DNA of 64,000 bases, taken from Janthinobacterium rivuli (lineage in GTDB: Bacteria > Pseudomonadota > Gammaproteobacteria > Burkholderiales > Burkholderiaceae_D). The translations under genes were made by a program, and so were the position numbers. Below the pieces are notes generated by a model that saw only the letters and a program-made list of their open reading frames with translations, made no database searches and had not been told where the DNA came from. This document shows positions 43,309 to 52,219 of this stretch, one piece after another. The first letter of the stretch is position 1. Every line of letters begins with the position of its first letter. The stretch covers positions 56,807 through 120,806 of the forward strand of contig NZ_WFLJ01000022.1 in assembly GCF_009208735.1 (NCBI RefSeq). Reading direction: 5' to 3'.

Positions 43309-46300
43309 ATGTCCGTGACCACGGAAAACGGCTCCGCAGCGTTCGCTAGAAACGCCGGTGCCGCGCCATCTACGCCCCCCGACACATCCCGTTTGACCAC
43401 CGTCAGCCTCGACGACAAATACACGGCCACTTCCGGCGCCATCTTCCTGTCCGGCATCCAGGCCCTCGTGCGCCTGCCCATGATGCAGCGCCTGCGCGAC
43501 CAGGCCGCCGGGCTGAACACGGCCGGTTTCATTTCCGGCTACCGCGGTTCGCCCCTGGGCGGCCTCGACGAAAACCTGTGGAAAGCGAAGAAACAGCTGG
43601 AAGCGCACCACGTGCAGTTCGTGCCCGGCGTCAACGAAGACTTGGCCGCCACGGCCGTCTGGGGCTCGCAGCAAGTGGACCTGATCGGCCCGGCCAAGTA
43701 CGACGGCGTATTCGCCATGTGGTACGGCAAGGGCCCTGGCGTGGACCGCTGCGGCGATGTCTTCAAGCACATGAACCATGCGGGAACTTCAAAACTGGGC
43801 GGCGTGCTGCTGGTGGCCGGCGATGACCATGGCGCGTATTCCTCGACCCTGCCGCACCAGTCCGACCACCTGTTTTCCGCCTCGATGATCCCCGTCCTGT
43901 ATCCGTGCAATGTGCAGGAATACCTGGACCTGGGCATCCACGGCTGGGCCATGTCGCGCTTTTCCGGCTGCACGGTGGCCTTCAAGGCGCTGGCCGACAC
44001 GGTCGAATCGTCAGCCTCCATCGACGCCGACCCGTTCCGCGTGGAAGTGAAAATTCCGCAGGATTTCATCATGCCCGAAGGCGGCCTGAACGCCCGCCTG
44101 TCGAGCATCCCGCTGGGCCAGCAGGCGCGCAACCAGGAAGCGCTGATGCAGGACTACAAGATCTATGCGGCCCTCGCCTACGCGCGCGAAAACAAGCTCA
44201 ACCACACCACCATAGCCAGCCCGAACGCCAAGCTGGGCATCATCGCCTCCGGCAAATCCTACCTGGACGTGCTCGAAGCGCTGGAAGAACTGGGCATCGA
44301 CGAGCAAATGGCGGCCGACGTCGGCATGCGCCTGTTCAAGGTGGCCATGCCGTGGCCGCTGGAACCGGACAGCGTGCGCGAATTCGCGCAAGGCCTCGAT
44401 GAAATTCTCGTGGTCGAAGAGAAGCGGCAAATCGTCGAATACCAGCTCAAGGAACAGCTGTACAACTGGCGCGACGACGTGCGCCCACGCGTCATCGGCA
44501 AGTTCGATGAAAAGGGCGAATGGGTGGCGCCGCGCGGCGAATGGCTGCTCACGTCGAAGGCGGATTTTTCCGTCTCGCAAGTGGCGCGGGTCATCGCCAG
44601 CCGCATCGCGCGCCTGATTTCCGACCCCGTCACCTGCGACCTGATCAAGGCACGCCTGAGTTTTCTCGACGCCAAGGATGCCGTGCTGAAGAAGGCCGTG
44701 AACACGCCGTTCCGCCCCGCGTTTTACTGCTCCGGCTGCCCGCACAATACCTCGACCAAGGTGCCCGATGGCAGCCTGGCGCTGGCCGGCATCGGCTGCC
44801 ACGTGATGGCCACGTCGATCTACCCGGAAATGAACAAGCTGACCACGCACATGGGCGGCGAAGGCGCGCCGTGGATCGGCCAGGCCGCGTTTTCCGAACT
44901 GCCGCACGTGTTCCAGAACCTAGGCGACGGCACCTACTTTCATTCCGGCTACCTGGCCATCCGCGCCGCGCAGGCGGCCAAGGTGAACATCACCTACAAG
45001 ATCCTCTACAACGACGCCGTCGCCATGACGGGCGGCCAGCCCGTCGACGGCCTCATCACCGTGCCGATGATGGCGCAGCAGGTGGCGGCCGAAGGCATCG
45101 CGCGCATCGCGCTGGTGACGGAAGATTTGAGCCGCTACAGCGACCGCAGCAACCTGCCCGCCCACCTGACCTTGCACGACCGCAAGGACATGGATGCCGT
45201 GCAGCGCGAATTGCGCGAAGTAGCAGGCGTATCCGTGCTGATCTACGACCAGACCTGCGCGGCCGAGAAACGCCGGCGCCGCAAAAAAGGCGAGTATCCG
45301 GACGTGGCCAAACGCATGGTCATCAACGACGCCGTCTGCGAAGGCTGCGGCGACTGCGGCGTGCAATCGAACTGCGTGTCGATCTTGCCAAAAGAGACGG
45401 AATTTGGCCGCAAGCGCACCATCGACCAATCCTCGTGCAACAAGGATTACTCGTGCGCCAAGGGCTTTTGCCCCAGCTTCGTCACGGTCGAGGGCGGCAG
45501 CCTGAAAAAGACGAAAACGGGCGCGAGTAAAGCGGGCGAGACGGACAACTTCGGCCCCCTGCCGGAACCCGTCCTGCCCGCTTGCGACGCGCCGTACAAC
45601 ATCCTCATCAACGGCATCGGCGGCACGGGCGTCATCACCGTGGGCGCGCTGATGGGCATGGCGGCCCACCTGGAAGGCAAGGGCGCGTCCGTGCTGGACA
45701 TGACGGGCATGTCGCAAAAGAACGGTTCCGTCACCTCGCACGTGAAGATCGCCAGGTCCCCGGCGCACATCCGCGCCCAGCGCATCGCCACGGGCGAGGC
45801 GGACCTGATTCTCGGTTGCGACATGCTGACGGCCGGCGCGCAGGATGCCGTGTCGAAAATGCGTCCTGGCAGAAGCCTGGCCGTCGTCAACCTGCACGAG
45901 CAGCCGCCGGGCACGTTTGCGCAGAATGCCGACTGGCAATATCCGACGGCGGAAGTGCGCCAGCTGATCGAGGAATCCGTCGGCGGCGCGGACGCGGCCG
46001 ACTTCATCGATGCCACAAAACTGGCCACGGCGCTGATGGGCGACTCGATCGCCGCCAACCTGTTCATGCTCGGCTACGCCTGGCAAAAGGGCCGCATCCC
46101 GTTGACGGAAGCGGCCCTGCTGCGCGCCATTGAACTCAATGGCGTGGGCATCGAGTCGAACAAGAAGAGTTTCCTGTGGGGCCGCCGCGCCGCCGTCGAC
46201 GTGCGCCGTGTCACGCAGATCGCCACGCCGTCGCAAGCCATCGTCGTGCAAATGCCGCAAAGCCTCGACAGCGTCATCAAGAAGCGCGTGGAGTTCCTCA

Positions 46301-46905
46301 CCGCGTATCAAAATACCGCGTATGCGGATGGTTATCTGACCCTGGTCAAACAGGTACGCGACCGCGAAAACACCCTGGGACTGGGCCAGAAACTGTCGAC
46401 GGCTGTCGCCAAGAGCTACTTCAAATTGCTGGCCTACAAGGATGAATACGAAGTGGCACGCCTGTACACGGATGGCCGTTTCGTCGAGCAATTGCAGCAG
46501 CAATTCGAGGGCAATTTCTCCGTGAAATTCAACCTGGCGCCGCCGCTGTTCGCCAAGAAAGATGCCAAGGGCCACCTCGTGAAAGCGGAGTTCGGTTCCT
46601 GGATGTGGCGCGCCTTCAAGCTGCTGGCGAAAGCCAAGGGGCTCAGAGGCGGCACCTTCGACGTCTTCGGCTATACGGCCGAGCGCAAGATGGAACGCGC
46701 GCTGATCGTCGAATACCGCGAATTGCTGGCCGGCATGCTGGTCAACCTGACGGCGGACAACCTGGCCACCTGCGTGGAACTGGCGACGCTGCCCGAAAAA
46801 ATCCGCGGCTTCGGCCACGTCAAGGAAGCGGCCGTCGCCACGTATCGCCAGGACAAGGCGAGATTGCTGGCGGTGCTGGCCAATGGTACGAAACACGCGG
46901 CCTAA
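43309..46905 (+). CDS. Fused indolepyruvate:ferredoxin oxidoreductase
   Basis: This TPP- and iron-sulfur-dependent enzyme oxidatively decarboxylates aryl pyruvates (from Trp, Phe, Tyr) to aryl-CoA using ferredoxin. The 1198-residue protein fuses the pieces that are separate IorA and IorB in archaea: an N-terminal pyrimidine-binding domain with ISGYRGSPLGG, the central TPP-binding domain with CSGCPHNTST and GGEGAPWIG, a ferredoxin-like Cys cluster (CEGCGDCGVQSNC, then CNKDYSCAKGFC), and the IorB-like gamma domain (GIGGTGVITVGALMG). ATG 43309 follows GGAG by 6 nt. A strong terminator follows. Substrate range is not determined by sequence. Confidence 0.93.
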   Translation: MSVTTENGSAAFARNAGAAPSTPPDTSRLTTVSLDDKYTATSGAIFLSGIQALVRLPMMQRLRDQAAGLNTAGFISGYRGSPLGGLDENLWKAKKQLEAHHVQFVPGVNEDLAATAVWGSQQVDLIGPAKYDGVFAMWYGKGPGVDRCGDVFKHMNHAGTSKLGGVLLVAGDDHGAYSSTLPHQSDHLFSASMIPVLYPCNVQEYLDLGIHGWAMSRFSGCTVAFKALADTVESSASIDADPFRVEVKIPQDFIMPEGGLNARLSSIPLGQQARNQEALMQDYKIYAALAYARENKLNHTTIASPNAKLGIIASGKSYLDVLEALEELGIDEQMAADVGMRLFKVAMPWPLEPDSVREFAQGLDEILVVEEKRQIVEYQLKEQLYNWRDDVRPRVIGKFDEKGEWVAPRGEWLLTSKADFSVSQVARVIASRIARLISDPVTCDLIKARLSFLDAKDAVLKKAVNTPFRPAFYCSGCPHNTSTKVPDGSLALAGIGCHVMATSIYPEMNKLTTHMGGEGAPWIGQAAFSELPHVFQNLGDGTYFHSGYLAIRAAQAAKVNITYKILYNDAVAMTGGQPVDGLITVPMMAQQVAAEGIARIALVTEDLSRYSDRSNLPAHLTLHDRKDMDAVQRELREVAGVSVLIYDQTCAAEKRRRRKKGEYPDVAKRMVINDAVCEGCGDCGVQSNCVSILPKETEFGRKRTIDQSSCNKDYSCAKGFCPSFVTVEGGSLKKTKTGASKAGETDNFGPLPEPVLPACDAPYNILINGIGGTGVITVGALMGMAAHLEGKGASVLDMTGMSQKNGSVTSHVKIARSPAHIRAQRIATGEADLILGCDMLTAGAQDAVSKMRPGRSLAVVNLHEQPPGTFAQNADWQYPTAEVRQLIEESVGGADAADFIDATKLATALMGDSIAANLFMLGYAWQKGRIPLTEAALLRAIELNGVGIESNKKSFLWGRRAAVDVRRVTQIATPSQAIVVQMPQSLDSVIKKRVEFLTAYQNTAYADGYLTLVKQVRDRENTLGLGQKLSTAVAKSYFKLLAYKDEYEVARLYTDGRFVEQLQQQFEGNFSVKFNLAPPLFAKKDAKGHLVKAEFGSWMWRAFKLLAKAKGLRGGTFDVFGYTAERKMERALIVEYRELLAGMLVNLTADNLATCVELATLPEKIRGFGHVKEAAVATYRQDKARLLAVLANGTKHAA

Positions 46906-46935
46906 GACCCCAAGTTAAGGCGCTTGCTTCGCGCT

Positions 46936-46980
46936 GCGCTATACCGGCAACAGTACACACTGCCGGTATAGCGCATTTTT
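46936..46980 (+). terminator. Intrinsic terminator after the indolepyruvate oxidoreductase
   Basis: GCGCTATACCGGCA and TGCCGGTATAGCGC form a perfect 14-bp stem with an 11-nt loop (46950-46960), followed by ATTTTT. Confidence 0.9.
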
Positions 46981-47447
46981 ATTCATATCTGCATATTTTT
47001 ATGCACACCAGAAAAACAACAAAACCATATTTTTCATACAAATCAGTTACTTACCATCACGTGATCAAACACTGGGCCACCGGGGCAATCTTCCTGCTTC
47101 ATTAGAGCCGCAATCGGGTACCGCATGAGATCAATGAACTGGATTGGAAGCGGAGCCCGTAGTGCAATATAGAGCGAATGATCGAAAATTTGATTACTTT
47201 CGCTAATCCCAATACGCCTGATGACGAGAAATTTCAAGGAATATTAAATTAATCATATTTTCAGTAAAAATAATTTCATTTAAGTCATCGAAATCAACTT
47301 GTAATTTTTCTATGTATCTGCTTTTTTCATAAAATTCGATTTTCATTGCCATGAAGATGAAATTCGTGCAAAACTTATTCGTTCATTCTGTACTTTCAAC
47401 AGGAACGAGTGTGTTCACGCATTTCTACCCACGTCATAGGAAAAGCA
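46981..47447. other. AT-rich 467-bp stretch before the nuclease gene
   Basis: This stretch differs sharply from its neighbours in base content and lacks a convincing full gene. It holds a 49-codon minus-strand frame (47203-47352) and, in another frame, an open 64-codon stretch (47043-47237). The AGGAAAAG ribosome site of the nuclease lies at its right end. It marks the left part of a probable acquired island. Confidence 0.6.
47203..47352 (-). pseudogene. Possible small or frameshifted gene, 49 codons
   Basis: The frame encodes MAMKIEFYEKSRYIEKLQVD followed by an acidic, hydrophobic stretch ending AYWD. The composition (many Glu, Asp, Lys, Ile) looks protein-like and suits an AT-rich acquired gene. 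In the next frame, starting just before its stop (47237), reading stays open to 47043 (SNQIFDHSLYIALRAP and on), so the two could be halves of one frameshifted gene of about 110 codons. No ribosome site is seen. The function is unknown. Confidence 0.3.
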
Positions 47448-48542
47448 ATGGATTTAATCGACCAGCTCAGGACACTTGCCTCCCGGATTGCAGCAACCAA
47501 GGATATTATCCAGACGGAGGAGGCCACAAAAAACGCAATGATCATGCCTTTCATCCAGATATTGGGTTACAACGTATTCGATCCCACTGAGGTGACACCA
47601 GAATTAATAGCCGATGTGGGCACAAAAAAAGGAGAGAAGGTCGATTATGCGATTCTCAGTGAAGGAAAACCAATTATTCTCTTCGAATGCAAGAAAAGTG
47701 GTGGTGACCTGAGCATCAATCATGCTGGGCAGTTGTTCAGATATTTCCATGTCACCGCAGCAAGATTCGGTGTCTTGACAAATGGACTTACCTATAAATT
47801 CTTCACCGACCTTGAGCAACCCAACAAGATGGACGAAAAACCCTTCTTTGAGTTTAATATTCTGGACTTCAAAGAGCGGGATGTGGATGAACTCAAGAAA
47901 TTTGCAAAATCCCAATTCGACGTCGATACCATATTGACGACAGCAAACGATCTAAAATATACGCGTGCCATCCAGAATCGCCTGGCAGAATGGACACTCA
48001 ATCCCTCCGAAGAATTTGTAAAAATATTGTCATCAGATTTACTCGGAGGAAAGCGCTTTACACCCGCTGTCAAAGATCAATTTACCGTCATTACTAAACG
48101 GGCATTTGAGCAATTATTGGGGGAGCGCATCAATGATCGCCTCAAGGGTGCAATGACGCCGGAATCATCGCCGGCACAAGAACTGGCGCCAGTCATTCCT
48201 CCTGAAGGAGTCGTTGAAAACCCGATCATCACGACACCAGAAGAGATCGAAGGATTGCACATCATCCGCGCGATACTGCGCGGTGTTGTCAGTTCGCGCC
48301 GCATTGTCATGCGTGATTCGCAGAGTTACTGTGCAATCTTGTTAGACGACAATAATCGTAAGCCAGTTTGCCGCCTACGCTTCAACAATACTGAAAAACT
48401 TGCCGTTGGCCTGTTCAATCAAAAGAGGGAAGAGGAAAAGTTCCCCATCGCCAGCCTAGACGATCTGTACACCCATGCAGAACAATTGAAGGCTACCGTC
48501 CTGATGCATTTGCCTGCGGAAGATGCCGAGAAAACAGCGTAA
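47448..48542 (+). CDS. Stand-alone HsdR-N-type restriction endonuclease-like protein
   Basis: The 364-residue protein has the N-terminal domain of type I restriction subunit R: TEEATKNAMIMPFIQILGYNVFDP, then the PD-(D/E)xK core with Asp 66 (VDYAIL), Glu 80 and Lys 82 (FECKK). No helicase motor, no methylase and no specificity subunit are present, so this is not a type I system. The C-terminal region (about 255-350) has SRRIVMRDSQSYCAILLDDN and CRLRFN, a separate domain often attached to such nucleases. Codon use is AT-rich, unlike its neighbours. A defence role is inference. ATG 47448 follows AGGAAAAG. Confidence 0.82.
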   Translation: MDLIDQLRTLASRIAATKDIIQTEEATKNAMIMPFIQILGYNVFDPTEVTPELIADVGTKKGEKVDYAILSEGKPIILFECKKSGGDLSINHAGQLFRYFHVTAARFGVLTNGLTYKFFTDLEQPNKMDEKPFFEFNILDFKERDVDELKKFAKSQFDVDTILTTANDLKYTRAIQNRLAEWTLNPSEEFVKILSSDLLGGKRFTPAVKDQFTVITKRAFEQLLGERINDRLKGAMTPESSPAQELAPVIPPEGVVENPIITTPEEIEGLHIIRAILRGVVSSRRIVMRDSQSYCAILLDDNNRKPVCRLRFNNTEKLAVGLFNQKREEEKFPIASLDDLYTHAEQLKATVLMHLPAEDAEKTA

Positions 48543-48567
48543 GAGATAGCATTAGATACCGTAGAAC

Positions 48568-48593
48568 CAAGTCCGGGACGAGTCCCGGACTTG
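48568..48593. terminator. Hairpin between convergent nuclease and lacI genes
   Basis: CAAGTCCGGGA and TCCCGGACTTG form a perfect 11-bp stem with a CGAG loop. No T run follows on either strand, so it may act with Rho or as a weak bidirectional terminator. Confidence 0.5.
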
Positions 48594-48607
48594 CAATACA
48601 TGCTGAT

Positions 48608-49618
48608 TCATTCCGCGCAGCGTCCCACCGTCGCCCCCGGCAACAGCACCGGTTGCCAGATTTCCTGCAGCCGTTCCGGCGGCGTGCCGGCCAGCAGGGA
48701 TTGCAGCATTTCGACCATCTTGGCGCCGGCGCGGCGCAGGTCGGGCTGGTCGATGGTGGTGACGTTGATGCCGATCAAGGTATCTTCCACATTGCCCCAG
48801 ACGATGACGGAGATTTCCTTGCCGATCTCGATGCCCGCATCCATCAGCGCGCGCACCACGCCCACGCCGGACAGGTGATTATCGACAATGACGGCCGTGG
48901 GACGGGGCGAGCAGGCCAGCAATTGCTGCATGGCCTGGTAGCCGCTGCGGCGGTCGAAAGTGTTGTCGAGCAGATAGGCGGGATCGACCGGCAAGCCCGC
49001 TTGCGCCATGCAGCGGATAAAGCTCTCCTTGCGTTCGTAGGCGAAGTGCAGATCCAGCGGCGCGCTCAGCAGGGCGATGCGCTGGTGGCCGTGTGCGGCC
49101 AGGAAGGACACCGCCAGGTCGATGCCCGTGTCGTTGTCGTAATCAAAATACGCATACGGCGCGTCGATGCGCGTGCGGCCATTCGCGACAAAGGGAAAGC
49201 CCACCTTCGTCAGGTAGGCGATGCGCTCGTCGACCACCTTGGTGCGGCCCACCACCAGGCCATCGACCTGGCGCCCGCGCACCATGGTTTCATACGACGG
49301 CTGTTCATTCTGCGGCGACACGGGGGCGATGATCAGGCTCATCTTCGACGCTTCGACGGCGTCGGACATGCCATTGACCACGGAAAGAAAGACGCTGTCG
49401 CCCAGGTCGCTGGGCAGCAGCGGATAGATCATGCCCAGCACATTGGTGCGGCCGACGGCCAGGCTGCGCGCCAGCGGGTTGGGCCGGTAGCCGACTTTCT
49501 TGGCAGCGGCCAGGACGATTTCACGGGTGCGGGAATTGACTTCCGGATAGCCGTTCAACGCCCTGCTGACTGTCGTTTTCGACATGCCGAGGGCAATTGC
49601 GAGGCTCTTGAGATTCAT
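48608..49618 (-). CDS. LacI-family transcriptional regulator (orphan)
   Basis: The 336-residue protein has a LacI helix-turn-helix (MNLKSLAIALGMSKTTVSRALNGYPEV), the hinge (NPLARSLA) and a sugar-binding domain (about 60-330). The domain has GLVVGRTKVVDERIAYL and DYDNDTGIDLAVSFLA. No sugar catabolic or transport gene lies next to it: a nuclease gene converges from the left and a small coiled-coil gene lies 442 bp to the right. Its targets are likely elsewhere or its own gene. Confidence 0.92.
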   Translation of the reverse strand: MNLKSLAIALGMSKTTVSRALNGYPEVNSRTREIVLAAAKKVGYRPNPLARSLAVGRTNVLGMIYPLLPSDLGDSVFLSVVNGMSDAVEASKMSLIIAPVSPQNEQPSYETMVRGRQVDGLVVGRTKVVDERIAYLTKVGFPFVANGRTRIDAPYAYFDYDNDTGIDLAVSFLAAHGHQRIALLSAPLDLHFAYERKESFIRCMAQAGLPVDPAYLLDNTFDRRSGYQAMQQLLACSPRPTAVIVDNHLSGVGVVRALMDAGIEIGKEISVIVWGNVEDTLIGINVTTIDQPDLRRAGAKMVEMLQSLLAGTPPERLQEIWQPVLLPGATVGRCAE

Positions 49619-50060
49619 GTTAACTACCTGTCTGTGTGGCAAAAGAAACCAACTCTGACCGTCCATTATAGCCCAGAGCGCCACCCAGACCGCGCATTCG
49701 CGTGCGCAGACATGGTATGAAAACAACAATACATTGACTATCTAAAAAACAACATTTTGAATGTAACTACTCTCTCCCTCTCCGCACAGCAGCATCGCCG
49801 ATGGCAGAGAAACAATAAACAGAAGCGATAGCATGTACTCACTTCCATTCCTTTCGGCATGTCGCTTCCGCAACACAGGACGCGCACGATAGCATTATCA
49901 AGAAAACATAATTGACTGGAACTGTGGGAGAATTTGTCCTACTCTTGATTCAGGTAAAGGTTACCGCCTGGCATGTTCGGGCAATGATGCCCGGCGCGCC
50001 ACATCGGCCCGGCCTCCCCCCTTGCCTGCACGCCTGGACATACTTTCAAAGGTGAACAAT
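49619..50060. other. 442-bp region upstream of lacI without a gene
   Basis: No open frame with coding character is seen. A GGTAA-AGG-TTACC dyad lies at 49953-49965. The left 130 bp are AT-rich and should hold the lacI promoter. Nothing else is recognised. Confidence 0.5.
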
Positions 50061-50393
50061 GTGGTCACGCTAACGTCCGTCAACAACTTGCAAGCCTCGC
50101 TGGCCACGGCGCAACGCCGGGTCGAACAGGGCCAGAACCAGGTACAGCGCGACAGCGAACAACTGGCGCAAAGCCGCCAGTTGCTGGCGCGGGAACAGGA
50201 AACCTTGAGCCAGACGCAGCGCAGCAACCAGCAAGCGCAGGCCGATGCCCCGGCCGCCATCAAGGCGCCGCAGCTGGACCGGGCGATCAAGGTGGCCGTG
50301 CCGCAGCAACCGGCCCCCGCCGCGCCGAAAAGCACGCCCCAGCTGAACGGCTATGGCCAGACCCTGGGACGCCTGATCGACGTGACGGCGTAA
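50061..50393 (+). CDS. Small coiled-coil protein of unknown function, GTG start
   Basis: About 110 residues. Positions 1-60 are a predicted coiled coil very rich in Gln, Ala, Arg and Glu (NNLQASLATAQRRVEQGQNQ), followed by a Pro/Ala-rich stretch and a conserved-looking end (LNGYGQTLGRLIDVTA). GTG 50061 is chosen because AAGGTGA sits 6 nt upstream; earlier TTG and GTG starts are possible. No signal peptide is seen. It converges with the metallo-beta-lactamase-fold gene 1 bp away. The function is unknown. Confidence 0.65.
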   Translation: MVTLTSVNNLQASLATAQRRVEQGQNQVQRDSEQLAQSRQLLAREQETLSQTQRSNQQAQADAPAAIKAPQLDRAIKVAVPQQPAPAAPKSTPQLNGYGQTLGRLIDVTA

Positions 50394-50394
50394 A

Positions 50395-51480
50395 TTACCG
50401 CAGCATTTCCTCTTCCAGCATCGCCAGCCACCATTTTTCGCCCTTCTTCGGCTGCGCCAGGTCGACCGCCTCGCCCATCTGCGGCGTGGCCAGGTGCACG
50501 CCCTGCTTCGCCGCCAGTCCCGTGATGCGGTCAAACGGTTCATGCCACGCGTGCAGCCCCAGGTCAAAGGTGCCGTTATGCACAGGCATCAGCCACTTGC
50601 CGCGCAAGTCCAGATGGGCTTGCAAGGTCTGTTCCGGCTGCATGTGCACGTCCGGCCACAGCTTGTCGTAGGCACCCGTCTCGATCATGGTCACGTCAAA
50701 CGGGCCGTACTGGTCGCCGATCTGCTTGAAACCATCGAAATAGCCGGAGTCGCCGCTGAAAAACACGCGCACGTCCGGCGCGTCGATGACCCACGACGCC
50801 CACAGGGTTTGGTTGCCATCAAACAAGCCACGTCCGGAAAAATGCTGCGACGGCGTGGCGACGAGTTTCACGCCGGCAATCGTGGTGCCTTGCCACCAGT
50901 CGAACTGCCGTACCTTGGCGGCCGGCACGCCCCAGGCGACCAAGGTGTCGCCCACGCCCAGCGGCGCGACGAAGTGGTCGGTCTTGGTGGCCAGTTGCAG
51001 CACGGCGGCCTGGTCGAGGTGGTCGTAATGGTCATGCGACAGGATGATGGCCTTGATCGGCGGCAAGTCGGCGATGCTGATGGGCGGCTGGTGGAAACGC
51101 TTCGGTCCCGCCCACTGCACGGGCGAGGCGCGCTCGGAAAACACGGGGTCGGTGAGGAAAAATTCATTGTTCAGCTTCAGCAGCAGGGTCGAGTGACCGA
51201 GGCGAAACAGGCTGTTGTCGGGCGCGGCCAGCAACTGCGCCTGGGTCAAGGCTTGCACGGGCACGGCAGCGGCCGGCACCGTGCTGTCGGGCTTGTCAAA
51301 GACAAATGTCCACAGCAGCTTGAGCGTTGCTGTCGTGCCCAGCTTGTGCATCTGCACGGGATTGCGGAACTTGCCTTCGTGGCGTTGTAAGGACTCAACA
51401 GGCGCCGCAGGTTCGGCGCGCAAGGTGCAAGAACTCATGATGATCAGGACTCCCAAGAATAAGATACGGTGCAAGTGCAT
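50395..51480 (-). CDS. Metallo-beta-lactamase-fold hydrolase, likely lipoprotein
   Basis: The 361-residue protein has a short signal with a possible lipobox (IIMSSC, Cys about 18) and a metallo-beta-lactamase fold of the UlaG/NAPE-PLD type: GHSTLLLKLNNEFFLTDPVF, the metal motif SHDHYDHLD, FFSGDSGYFDGF and the late MPVHNGTFDLGLH. The substrate is not known; relatives cut phosphodiesters, lactones or phospholipids. It is divergent from a TetR gene with a palindromic operator between them, which implies TetR control. ATG 51480 is preferred to a TTG upstream. Confidence 0.88.
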   Translation of the reverse strand: MHLHRILFLGVLIIMSSCTLRAEPAAPVESLQRHEGKFRNPVQMHKLGTTATLKLLWTFVFDKPDSTVPAAAVPVQALTQAQLLAAPDNSLFRLGHSTLLLKLNNEFFLTDPVFSERASPVQWAGPKRFHQPPISIADLPPIKAIILSHDHYDHLDQAAVLQLATKTDHFVAPLGVGDTLVAWGVPAAKVRQFDWWQGTTIAGVKLVATPSQHFSGRGLFDGNQTLWASWVIDAPDVRVFFSGDSGYFDGFKQIGDQYGPFDVTMIETGAYDKLWPDVHMQPEQTLQAHLDLRGKWLMPVHNGTFDLGLHAWHEPFDRITGLAAKQGVHLATPQMGEAVDLAQPKKGEKWWLAMLEEEMLR

Positions 51481-51517
51481 GTGCGGCCCAGTCAATAAAA
51501 CACAAGGATTAAATTAC

Positions 51518-51532
51518 ACTACACAGTGTAGT
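51518..51532. promoter_or_regulatory. Probable TetR operator
   Basis: ACTACAC-A-GTGTAGT is a perfect 15-bp palindrome lying 38 bp before the hydrolase start and 64 bp before the TetR start. Its size and position are typical of TetR-family operators. Confidence 0.7.
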
Positions 51533-51595
51533 TCCAATTCCAGGCAAAGTAAACCAAGAGGTGTAAAATATTGTTTTCAAAGGAGATTTTCAGCC

Positions 51596-52219
51596 ATGGC
51601 CGCACCGCAACGCCTCACCGACCGCAAGCGCGTCGCCATCGTCGATGCCGCCATCGCCGAGTTCCGCGAGCACGGTTTCGATGCGACCAGCATGGACAGG
51701 ATCGCCGCCACGGCCGCCGTTTCCAAGCGCACCGTGTACAACCATTTCCCCAGCAAGGACGAGCTGTTCGCGGAAATCCTGCAGCGCATGTGGGAAAGCA
51801 GCATGGCCCAGCCTGCCGTACCCTATGTTGCCGACCAGCCGCTGCGCCCGCAGGTGCTGGCCCTGGTCGAGCAGAAAATGGACTTGCTGTGCGACCCGGC
51901 CTTCATCGACCTGGCGCGCGTGATCTTTGGCGAAACCATCCACTCGCCCGCGCGCGCGCAGGCGATGGTGGCGCGCCTGAATGAAAAGGAAACGGGTCTG
52001 AATATCTGGATCCGCGCGGCGCAGCAGGACGGGCGCATCAAGGCGGGCGAGACGCTGGAAGTGGCGCACCTGCTGATGTCGCCCTTGAAAACCTTTGCCT
52101 TCTGGCCGCAGATCACCCTCGGTGAGCCTTTGCTGGGCCCGGCACGCCGGCGCGAAGTGACGGAACTGGCCGTCGATATCTTCCTGTGCTACTACGGCGT
52201 GGAAAAACAAACGGCATAA
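51596..52219 (+). CDS. TetR-family transcriptional repressor
   Basis: The 207-residue protein has the N-terminal helix-turn-helix (RVAIVDAAIAEFREHGFDAT, VSKRTVYNHFPSKDELF) and a helical ligand-binding domain. The C-terminal part (ARVIFGETIHSPARAQAMVA) resembles AcrR-type regulators with an unknown ligand. ATG 51596 has a GGAG site 10 nt upstream. It likely represses itself and the divergent hydrolase through the operator at 51518-51532. Its last 28 bp overlap the end of the convergent BNR gene. Confidence 0.93.
   Translation: MAAPQRLTDRKRVAIVDAAIAEFREHGFDATSMDRIAATAAVSKRTVYNHFPSKDELFAEILQRMWESSMAQPAVPYVADQPLRPQVLALVEQKMDLLCDPAFIDLARVIFGETIHSPARAQAMVARLNEKETGLNIWIRAAQQDGRIKAGETLEVAHLLMSPLKTFAFWPQITLGEPLLGPARRREVTELAVDIFLCYYGVEKQTA

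Noticed and set aside
43297..46905. Very long open frames antisense to the indolepyruvate oxidoreductase (for example 44920-46896)
   Set aside because: Their products are rich in His, Gln, Arg and Ala as expected from reverse reading of GC-rich codons, and the sense frame is a known enzyme.
47448..48542. A complete type I restriction-modification system
   Set aside because: No helicase domain, HsdM or HsdS gene lies nearby; only the nuclease-like N-terminal domain is present.
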